Shown here: in pieces, positions 45,041 to 56,200 of the stretch
Position numbering within the stretch: the first letter of the stretch is position 1
Layout of the letters: each line of letters begins with the position of its first letter
Assembly: GCF_008329715.1 (NCBI RefSeq)
Contig: NZ_VTSR01000007.1
Location: 606,846-670,845, forward strand
DNA: 64,000 bases
Direction: 5' to 3'
Origin: Gimesia chilikensis
GTDB lineage: Bacteria; Planctomycetota; Planctomycetia; Planctomycetales; Planctomycetaceae
Made by a program: the position numbers and the translations under genes
Notes under the pieces: generated by a model
Told to the model about the DNA's origin: nothing
Database searches by the model: none
The model's input: the letters and a program-made list of their open reading frames with translations, nothing else

Positions 45041-46720
45041 TTAATGATTGAAACGAAACTCGTCAGAAGAGAGTGCCGCCCAGATCAGTTGTTGCAGATC
45101 CTGTTCGGTAGGCTTCGGGCCGCCTTCCAGGAACAGGGCCACCTGTTTGAGTTCTGTTTCGGTGGGGAACCGTGAAAATACGGAAAGATACAACTCTTCT
45201 GCGATAGCGGTCGGCTGATCCAGTTTCTTCAGCCGGGCCGTCAATTGATTACCAGAGGGAGCCAGCCAAGCCTGGATCGTGTTACCGTTTAACAGAAACA
45301 GGGCCTGATCAGCCGAGGCGTCGAAACGTGTGGTCTGTGCGCCGACAATCCCAAATGTACGGACAAAGGCAGCCACGTTCCCTTTCAATGCGTCGTGTAA
45401 CGCCTCTTCCTGCCAGAGAGGATCCTCAGCTTTTTTGGTTTTCTGTTTCTCATCGACTTTGCGCTGTTTTGTCTGCAGTCGTTCGAGGGTAGCTGATGTT
45501 ACCCCAGTGGCCTGCATCATGGACCAGGCGAGTTGTTCGGGGGTCAATGGTTTGAGCAGGCCCATCTGGTAAGCTGAACGCTCGGGGATCTCAGTTTCAG
45601 CTGAAACATGACTGCTGCGCTGGTAGGTCTGGGTCTGAGCCAGCTCACGAATCACGTATCGCAGATTGAACTCATGGCTGGCAAGCTCTTCACTCAGAAG
45701 CGACACGATTTTCGGATGCGTGGGGGGATTGTCCGAGTGCCACATATCGAGCGGTTCAACCAGCCCCTGGCCCATCATCATCGCCCAGAGACGGTTAACG
45801 ATGTTCTTCTGAAACGCCTCGTTATTCTGACTGGTCAGTGCATCCGCCAGTTGCAAACGTCGACTGTAAACCGGGACCGAACGCACATTCTTTGCAGGTT
45901 TGACTTTGTACGCTTTTTTCGTGTCCGCCGGATCCGGAATTTCGGGAAGATCCAGGACCCGGGGAGCGGTCATCCCCTCTTCTTTAGTAAACACGGAGGT
46001 AAAGGAGACCTGGCCTTCGGCTTTTTCACCGATCGAGGCCTGCTTGGTCTTGGGATCTTTGAAGAGATAACTGCGGCTCAGGAAGGCATCGAGACCATGG
46101 TAGTGTCGCTGCAGGTAATCATTCACGTTCGGATGATCATGGCACTGGGCACATTGCAGATCGCGTCCCAGAAAGATACGGCCCAGATCGCGCGTCACGA
46201 CTTCGGATTTTAATTCCCGATCCAACAGAAAACGGGCCGCGGGTCGGGTTGTCTTATCTGTTCCGTCGACAGTCAGAATTTCATGAACCAGTTCATCCCA
46301 GGGACGGTTCTCCAGAAAAGACTGACGCAGGTATTCTTCCCATTCGGCTGTCTTCACATATTTGCCCGGTCGACGCTCCATCAGCATCGTGTCGAACAGA
46401 TACTGTAACCTACGGGCATGTTCTGGTGAGGCAAGTAACAGGTCGATCCGCTGGCTGCGTTTATCCGGAGACGAATCCGCGACAAAGGTTCGAACTTCAT
46501 CAGCCGTGGGAATGGTTCCTGTCAGGTCCAGGGTCACCCGCCTCAGGAACGTGGCATCATCGGCCAGAGGAGCAGCCTGTTGTTCGAACTGTGGCTTTCC
46601 TTCAGCAATGAGTTGATCGATCTGCTGATGCAGTGAAGTCTGGGCGGTGACAGTTGATGTGATTCCTGACAGAACCAACACCAGACACGCTACCATTGTG
46701 TGGAAGGAACGTAATCTCAT
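45041..46720 (-). CDS. DUF1549/DUF1553 protein with CxxCH motif
   Basis: A 559-residue exported protein with a signal peptide ending near TVTAQ. The N-terminal DUF1549 domain has FLRRVTLDLTGTIPTADEVR, then DLGRIFLGRDLQCAQCHDHP, which carries a CxxCH haem-attachment-like motif. The C-terminal DUF1553 domain has NIVNRLWAMMMGQGLVEPLD and QLAWSMMQATGV. These proteins are abundant in planctomycetes and are suspected to work with the DUF1501 partner on sulfated or other complex polymers. It is shorter than many relatives, which carry an extra cytochrome-like N-terminal domain. Confidence 0.92.
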   Translation of the reverse strand: MRLRSFHTMVACLVLVLSGITSTVTAQTSLHQQIDQLIAEGKPQFEQQAAPLADDATFLRRVTLDLTGTIPTADEVRTFVADSSPDKRSQRIDLLLASPEHARRLQYLFDTMLMERRPGKYVKTAEWEEYLRQSFLENRPWDELVHEILTVDGTDKTTRPAARFLLDRELKSEVVTRDLGRIFLGRDLQCAQCHDHPNVNDYLQRHYHGLDAFLSRSYLFKDPKTKQASIGEKAEGQVSFTSVFTKEEGMTAPRVLDLPEIPDPADTKKAYKVKPAKNVRSVPVYSRRLQLADALTSQNNEAFQKNIVNRLWAMMMGQGLVEPLDMWHSDNPPTHPKIVSLLSEELASHEFNLRYVIRELAQTQTYQRSSHVSAETEIPERSAYQMGLLKPLTPEQLAWSMMQATGVTSATLERLQTKQRKVDEKQKTKKAEDPLWQEEALHDALKGNVAAFVRTFGIVGAQTTRFDASADQALFLLNGNTIQAWLAPSGNQLTARLKKLDQPTAIAEELYLSVFSRFPTETELKQVALFLEGGPKPTEQDLQQLIWAALSSDEFRFNH

Positions 46721-46919
46721 AGGGTCACGCTATTTGGGTAGGATGATGCGAGCAGGGACCGACGCATGAACATATCTTGATCGGTAGTCTGATTCTAGCC
46801 GATGAATTCGATCAATTCAATCTTTTCTTATGAATCCTAACTTTTTTCAGCAGATCCACTCCAAGCGTGAGATCATCACTTAATACAGGCATTCTGGAGA
46901 GAATAATGAGACTCAAAAA

Positions 46920-49664
46920 TCAGTTAGCTGCCTTTGCATTTCCTGTCTTGGCAGGTTTCTTTTTCGGCCGCCAGTTGGGATCTCCGGCGTCTGCAGGAAG
47001 ACTGGAATTCCAGTCGTTGACCGCCTGCTGCAAGCGTTTAACCAAATCCGGATGTTGTGTTGCCTGGTTTCGGGTTTCCGAGACATCCTGTTCGAGATCG
47101 TAAAGCTGAATACCGGTCTGGTCGTAGTTCATGTAAAACTTCCATTTCCCCTCACGGACGGCCAGATCCGGATTCGCTTCTTCCCTGGTCCCCGGCCGAT
47201 CGGGAGGGCGTCTCCAGAACAGCGGTGCCTGCCTGCTCTGTTTTTCTTTTCCCAGCAACGTGTCAGCCAGATCCTCACCATCAAGTTGAACTCCCTGTGG
47301 GAGCTCTGTACCCGTTAGTGAATACAGCGAGCGGTTTAAATCCAGGGCACTGAGCACGGAAGTATTGTTTGTTGTGCCAGCAGCTTTCGGATTGATGAGC
47401 GACGGCCCCCAGACGATCAGCGGCGAACGAACGCCGCCTTCATACAGCCAGGTCTTGGCCCCTCGCAATGGATTGGCAAGACCTGCGCCGGTTTCGGGAC
47501 CATTGTCGGACGCGATCAGAATCAATGTATTGTTTTTCAGTTGCTCGTCATTACGAATGCGATCAAATAATGCCCCCAACTGCTGGTCCATGGCTTTGAG
47601 AACCGCGTAATAGAGGGCCCGTTTACTTCCGTCCGTCGCATCACGCATGACTTCAGGCGGAAAGAACGGAGAATGCACATCATCGGGCCAGAGATTCAGA
47701 TAGAAAGGCTGACCCGTCGCTTCAGCCTGATCAATAAAGTTCAGAGCGTCTTTCACAAAAGCGGCCGTTACGACGGAACGATCTTCCCAGCGAATGGGAC
47801 CGTGTCCGAGATTGGCGGAACCGAGATCATGTTTCTGAGGAGGCTTTCCATCATAGGCGTCCTTCAGAGGCAAGACGCGTGGCCCGAGACCTTCGAAGTT
47901 CGTCAGGCTCTGATCAAAACCGTAGCGGGTGATCAAAGGCGCTTCTCCCACATCCCGCTGGCCGCCCATGTGCCATTTTCCAAAATGCCCGGTCGCGTAC
48001 CCCGCATGCTTCAGTTCCCGCGCCAGCAAAGGTGCCTTGGGATCCAGCCACTGTGCCAGCCCGCGCTCCCGGTTCTTTTTGCGTTGCGCCAGATAAGAAT
48101 TGATCCGCCAGCGCTGAGGATATTGTCCGGTGGTCAAGGCGACCCGCGAAGGTGAGCAGATGGGTGAGTTCACATAGAAATTCGTAAAGCGGATTCCCTC
48201 GTCAGCCAGCCGATCAATATTTTCTGTTTTGACAGCTGCTCCCTGAAAGCAGGAGAGATCCGACCAGCCCATGTCGTCAATGAAGACCATGATCACATTC
48301 AGTTTCTCTTCAGCGGCAATCCGCTGCGGTCTGCCGTAGACATTTTTCTGATCTCCCGTTTCCGCCAGCCAGTCATCGACCTGTTGTCGCAGAATGCACA
48401 GACGTTCATAACGCTCAGGTTCATTGACTCGATTCTGCTGCTCATAGGGATCAGTATTGACCTGGTACAATTCTTCATCCGGTCGTTCGAGATAACGTCT
48501 CACCTTCTGCCGTGCCTGGGGGTGGGTGATTGCTTTTTGAACCCAACTGTCCCAGTAACCGTTCTTGGCACGTGCATTCGTCACGTGACTGGTAAACCGG
48601 AACTCGGGATGCAGATTACGGATGTACTTCCAGCCATCCAGCGTTCGAGCAGCCCGCATCGGATAGACGTTGTTATCACCGTCCCCCGAATGCGTGGTGA
48701 AGATAACCTCCCGATGTTTGCTTGTTTCCCCTTTCAGTACGGGGAGCAGGCTGCGGCCGTCAATGGAATCAGGGGGTGTGCCTCCGGCGACATCGATCAG
48801 TGTCGGAAGAATATCAATCCACGATGCCATCGCGTCTGTACGAACTCCCGGTTTGATCTTTCCCGGCCAGCTCACAATCAGCGGGGTACGAATCCCTTCG
48901 TCATACAGATTCCATTTTCCAAACGGCCACTGTGCGCCATGATCGCTGGTATGCAGAAAGAAGACATCTTCTCCCAGTTTCTTTCGAGCCACATCATAGA
49001 CTTGTCCCAGTTCGCGATCCATGGTCTGAATGGCGGCCATATATTTCGCCCGCCACTCTCGCGTGACCGGCGTATCCACATGATGGGGAGGCACCTGCAA
49101 TGCTGCGGGATCGATGTCACCAATCTCTTCCGGCCAGGGAACGTGAGGCCAGTTCGTGCCGACAAACAGGCAGAGGGGCCGATCACTGTCGCGCTGCTGG
49201 AGCCATTCAATGGCTTGGGGAATGGCGATGTCTTCGTGATAGCGAAAATGACGGGCGATGTCGAACCCGTATTCAGGCGTCTGTTTATAATGGCCGACCT
49301 TGCCGAATGAGACGACCTCGTATCCCAGTTCCTGCAGATACGCGGGCAACTTCTTGATTTCGGCCCGCGGCCGGGAGTGATTCGGTTCTGCTCCGTTATT
49401 GGCAGGATACAATCCTGTGAGCAACGCGGCGCGACTGGGGGCACAACTGGGAGAAGCAACAAACGCATTGTTGAACGTCATCCCCTGGGCCGCCAGGCGA
49501 TCCATGTTGGGAGTATTGATATCGGGAGAACCATAGACTGAGGAATCGCGCCAGGTATGATCGTCTGAGAGAAAGATGACCATATCCGGTCGAGGCGTTC
49601 CTGCTAAGACAGCTGATACGAACAGCTGTACCAGGATAAGACAGGTAATTCCAGATAAGCGCAT
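46920..49664 (-). CDS. Tandem sulfatase: two complete sulfatase domains in one protein
   Basis: A 914-residue exported protein (signal peptide to about residue 21). Domain 1 (about 25-440) has the formylglycine motif CAPSR at C74 with LLTGLYPAN and resembles N-sulfoglucosamine sulfohydrolases. Domain 2 (about 455-880) has CSPSR at C503 with ALTTGQYPQRW, FGKWHMGG and ASDNGPETGAG, and resembles arylsulfatase A-type enzymes. Both keep DD/DDM and HTSDHG or SDNG metal-site motifs, so both look active. It ends in a Lys-rich tail. A frameshift artefact is unlikely because the frame is open throughout, but stop-to-start fusion of two genes in evolution is probable. Confidence 0.92.
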   Translation of the reverse strand: MRLSGITCLILVQLFVSAVLAGTPRPDMVIFLSDDHTWRDSSVYGSPDINTPNMDRLAAQGMTFNNAFVASPSCAPSRAALLTGLYPANNGAEPNHSRPRAEIKKLPAYLQELGYEVVSFGKVGHYKQTPEYGFDIARHFRYHEDIAIPQAIEWLQQRDSDRPLCLFVGTNWPHVPWPEEIGDIDPAALQVPPHHVDTPVTREWRAKYMAAIQTMDRELGQVYDVARKKLGEDVFFLHTSDHGAQWPFGKWNLYDEGIRTPLIVSWPGKIKPGVRTDAMASWIDILPTLIDVAGGTPPDSIDGRSLLPVLKGETSKHREVIFTTHSGDGDNNVYPMRAARTLDGWKYIRNLHPEFRFTSHVTNARAKNGYWDSWVQKAITHPQARQKVRRYLERPDEELYQVNTDPYEQQNRVNEPERYERLCILRQQVDDWLAETGDQKNVYGRPQRIAAEEKLNVIMVFIDDMGWSDLSCFQGAAVKTENIDRLADEGIRFTNFYVNSPICSPSRVALTTGQYPQRWRINSYLAQRKKNRERGLAQWLDPKAPLLARELKHAGYATGHFGKWHMGGQRDVGEAPLITRYGFDQSLTNFEGLGPRVLPLKDAYDGKPPQKHDLGSANLGHGPIRWEDRSVVTAAFVKDALNFIDQAEATGQPFYLNLWPDDVHSPFFPPEVMRDATDGSKRALYYAVLKAMDQQLGALFDRIRNDEQLKNNTLILIASDNGPETGAGLANPLRGAKTWLYEGGVRSPLIVWGPSLINPKAAGTTNNTSVLSALDLNRSLYSLTGTELPQGVQLDGEDLADTLLGKEKQSRQAPLFWRRPPDRPGTREEANPDLAVREGKWKFYMNYDQTGIQLYDLEQDVSETRNQATQHPDLVKRLQQAVNDWNSSLPADAGDPNWRPKKKPAKTGNAKAAN

Positions 49665-49880
49665 CTGTTAACTCCCCTGATGTGGCTCTTTGATGAGATA
49701 AAACAGTCGATAGAAAGGTTTGACTTAGACGGGTAACACACTAGATTGAAAGTTAATTATAGCCATCAGGTACCGGGTATCACAAATGCGCAACTGACTC
49801 TCGACACAGATTTCAATTATCGGGTCCTCTCATAGCGGGACATCAATCACACTGGACTTGAGTGAAAGTGAGCTGTTAGG

Positions 49881-51896
49881 ATGAAGTCAGATCCATCTTA
49901 CCCCAGCGTCCCACCTGTCAGAACGGAAATTTCCGTGAAGTCATTTATTCTCAGCCTGGTCATCATTCTAAGCGCCATCTGCAGCGAAAGCCTGGCCCAG
50001 AAACCCTATCGCGTATTGCCTCCCGATTTCAATGCAGACAAAACACAGCAGATGATGCGCAGCTGGTTGCGCCAACAGAGCCATCGGGCACTCGATCAAC
50101 GCCGAATAGAATTCGAGCAGGCACTAGGTTCTCCAGAACGCTTCGCCGCATATCAGCATAAACTTCGGAAGATATTACGTAAGTGCCTGGGAGAGATGCC
50201 GCCACAGACTCCTCTCAATCCCATGGTTACCGGCACGATCGAAGCCAATGGCTTCACAATCGAAAAGCTCTACTTTGAGAGCCAGCCCGGTTTTTATGTG
50301 ACCGCGAACCTGTATCGTCCCGATGGCCCGGGCCCCTTCCCGGCGATTCTGCATCCCCTGGGACACAGTGAAAACGGGAAAGCATACGAATCTTACCAGA
50401 AAGCGAACCAGTTGCTGGTGAAACAGGGATTCGTAGTGATCTGCTTTGATCCCATCGGTCAAGGAGAACGTAAGCAGATCATCGATTCCGACGGCAAACC
50501 AGCACATCGTGCCAGCCATGAACACCAGGAACTCGGAGTCGCGCCGATTTTACTGGGACGCAGCCTGGGTAGCTACATGGTCTGGGATGCAGTCCGCGCT
50601 CTCGATTATCTCTGCAGTCGCCCCGATGTCGACGCGCAACGTATTGGTTGCACCGGGAATTCAGGAGGAGGCAACCTTACCAGTTTTCTGATGGCCTATG
50701 ATGAGCGGATCCAGGCTGCTGCGCCTGGTTGTTTCATGACCACCCATCGCGAGAAAAACGAGAGCCCCGGTCCCGGTGATGCCGAGCAGAATCTGTATGC
50801 TCAAATCCGCGAAGGTTTTGATCACCCGGACTTCATCCTCAGTCGAGCTCCTAAACCAACGCTCATCCTGGCTGCGACGCGTGATTTTGTTCCGATTGAA
50901 GGCACCTGGGATGCCTTCAGACAGGCCAAGCGAGCCTATACCCTGCTCGGATATCCGGAACGGATTTCACTGATTGAAGCCAATGAAAAACATGGTTTCA
51001 GCCAACGACTCAGAGAAGGAGCCGCCCGTTTCTTTGCACTCTGGTTGCAGGGACGTCAGATCAACGTATTCGAGGAGGCCCCCGTCAAGATCTACACTGA
51101 TCGGGAACTGCAGGTCACACCCAACGGCCAGGTACAACAACTGCCTCTGGCCCGTTCTCTGCTGGAGGTAAATCAGGCTGAAGAACGGCGACTGGTCTTG
51201 AGGCGACCTCCCCTGACACGCGACCTGATTCACCAGGTAACCGGAATTCGAAAATTGACGCAACTGCCAGAGCCGCGAGTCGAACTCATCGGTTCGAATG
51301 GCAGACCTGCAAAGTCACAGCAGTTTCAGCCTGGCTCGAACCGTGATGAACCTCTGCGACTGATCATCCACCCTGAACCGGGAATTGTTCTCCCTGCTTT
51401 ATACTGGCCTGGAGGAAATGCCCCGCCTGTCCTGCTGGCCCCTGCAACGGGCATGAACAGCGCAGTCAAAGAAGCGCGGCAACTGCATCGCCAGGGGCAT
51501 CCTGTGCTCATCGTCGAAGTTCGTGACACAGGCGAAACCACAACCCGCAACTGGCGGTTTTTCGGAGCCGATTATTACATCGCTTACATGCTGGGACGTT
51601 CCTGGTTGAGTCTGCGGACAGAAGATATGCTGGTTTGTGCCCGGTGGTTGAAAATCCAACAACAGGCGGAGTCGTTGCGTCTCGTTACCGGGGGAGAACT
51701 TACCCCGGCGGGACTTCATGCTGCCGCTCTTGAGCCAGCGCTGATTTCTGAATTAACTGCCAGAGGCGGAATTCCGTCCTGGAGATCGTTAATGAAGACA
51801 CCAGATGCACACCAGCACATCCACAATGCGGTTCATGCTGGGTTGCGTTATTATGATTTACCCGATCTGAAAGCATTGATATCTAATACCCCCTGA
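49881..51896 (+). CDS. Exported alpha/beta-hydrolase (acetyl-xylan-esterase-like)
   Basis: 671 residues. The ATG at 49881 precedes an in-frame GTG at 49935, which would start directly at a signal peptide (FILSLVIILSAICSESLAQ), so the shorter form may be real. The hydrolase domain has CTGNSGGGNLTSF (Ser261), ILAATRDFVP (Asp335) and NEKHGFSQ (His371), a full triad. A second, weaker hydrolase-like segment follows after residue 470. The sulfatase gene 11 bases downstream is clearly cotranscribed, suggesting joint action on a sulfated, esterified glycan. Confidence 0.78.
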   Translation: MKSDPSYPSVPPVRTEISVKSFILSLVIILSAICSESLAQKPYRVLPPDFNADKTQQMMRSWLRQQSHRALDQRRIEFEQALGSPERFAAYQHKLRKILRKCLGEMPPQTPLNPMVTGTIEANGFTIEKLYFESQPGFYVTANLYRPDGPGPFPAILHPLGHSENGKAYESYQKANQLLVKQGFVVICFDPIGQGERKQIIDSDGKPAHRASHEHQELGVAPILLGRSLGSYMVWDAVRALDYLCSRPDVDAQRIGCTGNSGGGNLTSFLMAYDERIQAAAPGCFMTTHREKNESPGPGDAEQNLYAQIREGFDHPDFILSRAPKPTLILAATRDFVPIEGTWDAFRQAKRAYTLLGYPERISLIEANEKHGFSQRLREGAARFFALWLQGRQINVFEEAPVKIYTDRELQVTPNGQVQQLPLARSLLEVNQAEERRLVLRRPPLTRDLIHQVTGIRKLTQLPEPRVELIGSNGRPAKSQQFQPGSNRDEPLRLIIHPEPGIVLPALYWPGGNAPPVLLAPATGMNSAVKEARQLHRQGHPVLIVEVRDTGETTTRNWRFFGADYYIAYMLGRSWLSLRTEDMLVCARWLKIQQQAESLRLVTGGELTPAGLHAAALEPALISELTARGGIPSWRSLMKTPDAHQHIHNAVHAGLRYYDLPDLKALISNTP

Positions 51897-51907
51897 GGAG
51901 TTTCCCC

Positions 51908-53236
51908 ATGCCTGCCCTGAAGTTTGTTTATACACTGGCGTTCGCGCTGCTGTTCATTTCCCCGGCTGTCCTGTCTGCCGCTGAGTCCCAACCCAACATT
52001 TTGCTCATTATGGCGGATGATGTGGGCAGTGACGCCATCGGCTGTTATGGGGGACAGAGCTACCCGACTCCCCACATTGATAAGCTGGCCCAGCGAGGTC
52101 TTAAATTCACCCAGGCATACTCGATGCCCGTCTGTCACCCCTCTCGCGTTTGTCTGATGACCGGCCGTTATCCGTTCCGGTTTGGTAAAGCAGGATCGAA
52201 ATGGGGAGACTTTCCAGACGCTGCTGAGGGGATCTGCATTGGAGATCGCATGCAGCAGGCCGGCTATGCGACTGCTGTTGCTGGAAAATGGCAGCTCTGC
52301 TTTATGAAAAACGACCTGGATCACCCCAGTCGCGTCGGCTTTGACAAGTGGTGTCTGTTTGGCTGGCATGAAGGAGGCCGCTATCATGATCCACTGATTT
52401 ATCAGAATGGCAAGTTGCTGAAAAACACCGAGGGCAAATATGGGCCGGATATTTACACCGATTTTCTGATTGACTTCATGAAAGAGAGCCATAAAGAAGG
52501 GAAGCCGTTTTTCGCCTATTACCCGATGGCCCTCTGTCATGATGTGACTGATGACCTGAAAGGAAAGCATGTCGCTTACGCACATGACGGGCACTGGCTG
52601 ACCTTTGCAGAGATGATGACATCCATGGATGACATGGTAGGTCGCCTGGTAACTGCATTGGATGAAATGGGAGTCCGCGACAATACCCTGATCCTCTTCA
52701 CCACCGATAACGGGACACCCGCTGCGAGCTACCTGTATGTCAACGAACAGGGGAAGATGGTGCGTCCTAAAGTGGTTTCGGTACGGAACAACATAATCGT
52801 CCCTGGCGGCAAAGGTAAACTGGATGATACCGGTACCCGGGTCCCCCTGATCGCAAACTGGCCGGGACACATCAAAGCAGGCCAGGAAGTTAACACCATG
52901 GTTGACCTGACCGATTACCTGCCGACGGTCGCGGATGTCGCCGGCCTCAAGGATGATGGCGTTCCCCGGGATGGAGTCAGTTTTGCTGAAGTTCTCAAAG
53001 GGGCTTCCGGAAAAGATCGTCGCGACTGGATCTTTATTGAACACCGGGGTAAACGGTGTGTCCGTTCGCTGAACTGGAAACTCTACGATGACGGCCGCTT
53101 CTTTGACCTCAAACAGGACCCGCTGGAGAAGACTCCCCTGAACACAGATGCGTTATCTGGAAAAGCGAAACGTAACTATGATTCCTTGCAAGACACGCTT
53201 ACGAAAATGCAGGGACCTTTAAAGCCGACCCATTAA
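51908..53236 (+). CDS. Arylsulfatase
   Basis: A 442-residue exported sulfatase with GAGGAG before the start and a signal peptide (FALLFISPAVLSAAES). It shows NILLIMADDVGSDAIGCYGG, the formylglycine motif CHPSR (Cys76) with LMTGRYPFRF, and VAGKWQLC where KWH is more usual. FTTDNGTP is the metal-site Asp-Asn segment. Length is normal for a single-domain S1 sulfatase. It is coupled to the upstream esterase gene. Confidence 0.9.
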   Translation: MPALKFVYTLAFALLFISPAVLSAAESQPNILLIMADDVGSDAIGCYGGQSYPTPHIDKLAQRGLKFTQAYSMPVCHPSRVCLMTGRYPFRFGKAGSKWGDFPDAAEGICIGDRMQQAGYATAVAGKWQLCFMKNDLDHPSRVGFDKWCLFGWHEGGRYHDPLIYQNGKLLKNTEGKYGPDIYTDFLIDFMKESHKEGKPFFAYYPMALCHDVTDDLKGKHVAYAHDGHWLTFAEMMTSMDDMVGRLVTALDEMGVRDNTLILFTTDNGTPAASYLYVNEQGKMVRPKVVSVRNNIIVPGGKGKLDDTGTRVPLIANWPGHIKAGQEVNTMVDLTDYLPTVADVAGLKDDGVPRDGVSFAEVLKGASGKDRRDWIFIEHRGKRCVRSLNWKLYDDGRFFDLKQDPLEKTPLNTDALSGKAKRNYDSLQDTLTKMQGPLKPTH

Positions 53237-53247
53237 TCATTTGGGAA

Positions 53248-56200
53248 TCAGGGTGCCCCCAGTTGTTTGAGCTGTTCCTCAGCCCGCTGGCGGTGCCCTG
53301 AAGATGAGGTCTTGTCCTGCAGCACACTCTGGTAAATCTGCTTCGCGGCCTGCTTTTTACCCGCAGCAGCCAGCGTGTGTCCCTTCGCAAGTTGCATTTC
53401 ATGGCGCCAGAATCCTTTGAGTTGATCGATATCGGCTTTTTCCAGCGCCTGAAATGCGTCGTCGTATTTCCCCTGTTTCGTGAGAATTCGAGCCGCTCCC
53501 TCAATTGAGCGGAACTGATCTGCTGAACCTACTCGTTCTGCGCCCTCGTAGTTCTGACGATACGCCTTCAGAGCCCCGGCTTCATTCGTCAGATTGTGTT
53601 CTCGGTTTTCTCCCAGCAACAGGAGGATCTGCGAGCGGATGCGTGGGTCCGGGGTATAATTCAACGCCAGTGTCAGATCGGTCTCAGCAGCCTTTCCCTG
53701 CTTCATTCGTAAACAGGCCATTCCCCGCGCCAGAGCAGCTTCTCCGACTTGACTGAATGGCCAAGAATGAAAATCCTCTGATTGGAACTGCTGAATCAAC
53801 TCAGTATAGTTTCGCTTTGCCAGCAGATTCTGCATCCGCACCGTCTTCGCAATCGTTTCCAGTGGTATTTTTTCAGTCAGCGATTCCGCTTGTGATTCCA
53901 GTTTCAGGTGACGGGCACATTCCGCCGCCTGCTGGAGTGCCACAGATTTCTGCAGATCCGTGATCGGTTTCTCTGCAGCCAGGGCCAGGAACAGATCTTG
54001 AGCAGACTGATACTTGCGGCGCCGCATCAGTGTTTCTGCTTTTTTGCTCGTAATCAGGTAATCTGTCACGCTCGGATCGGCTGCGAACTGGTGTGACAGT
54101 CCCCGATAAAAGTAGGCAAATTTCATTGGCTGATGAAATCCCGAAGTCCCAGTCGGCGCGAATGCCGAATATTCAGCACCATTGTCACGAATTCGTTGAC
54201 GACAGACATTAATGTGCCAGGGAAGGCTCACTGTAGGACGATGTCCGATTACCTGATGCAGGGGATCGTTTTCATCCTGGACAACGGGAATCCGCACTTC
54301 TGCAGTCCAGTAGCCATCTTTGATCTGGGTAGCGACCTCAGCCTGTGAATCCCAGCGGAACCAGTCCTTCTTATCGGCCCCTCGATCCAGATCAATCAGC
54401 GCCCCGGCAGGATTGATGGCCAGTTGATAATAACTATGCGACTCTGTGCTGAGCAGAATTTCGATCGCATCACCAAACCAGATTGCCTGATCTTCATTTT
54501 TTGTTGTGGTGCTGCGGGGCTGCTCGCCCGGTGCTTCCTCACATCGGATCGCAAAATAGAGATCACGGCCTACCCAGCGTGATTTGATTGATGTGCCATA
54601 AACGGGTAAGCGTCCGGTCTGCAGTTCACGCAGGCTTCCAGTCGAAGCGGTAGGGCAGTTTTGCCAGAGTGGGTCATCAAGTTGCCCATCGATAACAATT
54701 TCACCACGGGAATCACCCACCAGTCTTAAAACAGGGACCGGTCCCCGTTTCTGCGCCAGTTGAACACTTTTATTTCGCAGTCCGTTGAGGAAATTGTCGA
54801 TGAGTGCCATTCGCCGGCCATAGACGGAGTCACTTTGCACTTTCGCTTTCGCGACAGAAAACAGTTCCAGTGCGCAACTGGCCTTCTCAGCCTCTTTCTC
54901 CATCTCGCGCCAGTGTTCTTCACAGTAAAGAAAGAAAGTGCGCATTTCCTGGGCAGCAGGTCCGTAAAACAAGTCACAGTACTCGTTGAACAGATCATCC
55001 ACATTCTGGTCTTTTCCCCCCCAGTACATCCGCGCGGTGAAGTAAATCAAAAAGTGGTTATAGCCGATCGCATTCTCGCCAAAATCCATCGTGAGCCAGA
55101 TGTCTTCTCCTTTCGAGATCCCTTTGGTCTCGTTGATGCTCTCGCCCAGTACGTGAGGAATAAAAGCCGGCAGATAGAAGCCCCGTCCGGTAAAGGGATA
55201 GTTTTCGAAGATAATGATCGGGTTCGCTGTTTTTTTTACCCAGGCGTCACGCAACTGGCGGAGTTCTTCCCGGTCTGCAGACGTCGGTCTTCTTCCCCCC
55301 ACAATGATTACCTGTACGTTGGGTTCGAGGCGGTCGATCTTTTCAGGAGGCAGCGTATAAGTTCCATAGGCACAGTTCGAGATTTTGCGGTCCGGGTGCG
55401 TTTTACGAACCTCTCTGGCCACTCGATTCACAAACTCCCAGACATAATCGGAAAACGCACCGCGGTAACCCCGATCAGGAGTATCCTTGCCTGCACAATG
55501 CTCACATTGACAGATCGCGGTATAGCCATCAGGGGGCATCACCGACACGACATCCATATCGAAATGATCAAACTGGGCTCGCACATAGCGCACGGTCTGC
55601 TGGAACAATTCCTCATTCGAGTAGCACAGCTGATTCAGTCGTTTCCCCGGCTGGGTATCACGTTTTCCGCCATAAAGGGCAAACCATTCAGGATGATTTT
55701 CAAGCGTCTCTGTATTGTGCGTCATATGATCCAGGCCGTGGGCAGCCTGCCGACCATAGGGTTGTCTTACCCCCAGCCGCATGGCCCACATGGCTGCATC
55801 GCGACCATACACACCGAGACGGAAATTAATCGTCCGCAGCGGAAAATCGGGCTGTACCGCTTCGTCGATCACCGGTAGTGGAATCGTGTTCTGCCGGGGA
55901 ATGACTTCTCCCAGTTCCCCCGGTAGATACCAGCGCACACCCAGTCTCCGTAAATATCCGCAGACCGCGTTGAAGGAACCTCTTTCGTCAAAGCCCCACA
56001 CATTGACCTGGCCTGTTTTGTCGACCAGTTGCTCATTCGGTGTTCCAAACAGACCCGTTGAACCCGTGTAATGCTTGTAGAGTTGAGAATGAGGGTAGCC
56101 CCAGTGCTCACCAGTAATCGCATTCCAGGCCGCCTGTACTTTACCACTGGCCAGATCACGATGATTGCGGGGCCAGGGTTCGATCGGCACGAAATTGGTA

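Noticed and set aside
48384..49310. 308-codon plus-strand reading frame
   Set aside because: It is antisense to the first domain of the tandem sulfatase, where the coding motifs are unmistakable.
51851..53044. 397-codon minus-strand reading frame
   Set aside because: It is antisense to the arylsulfatase at 51908, which has its signal peptide and active-site motif in place.
54760..55878. 372-codon plus-strand reading frame
   Set aside because: It is antisense to the DUF4838 barrel; its residues show no domain pattern, while the opposite strand does.
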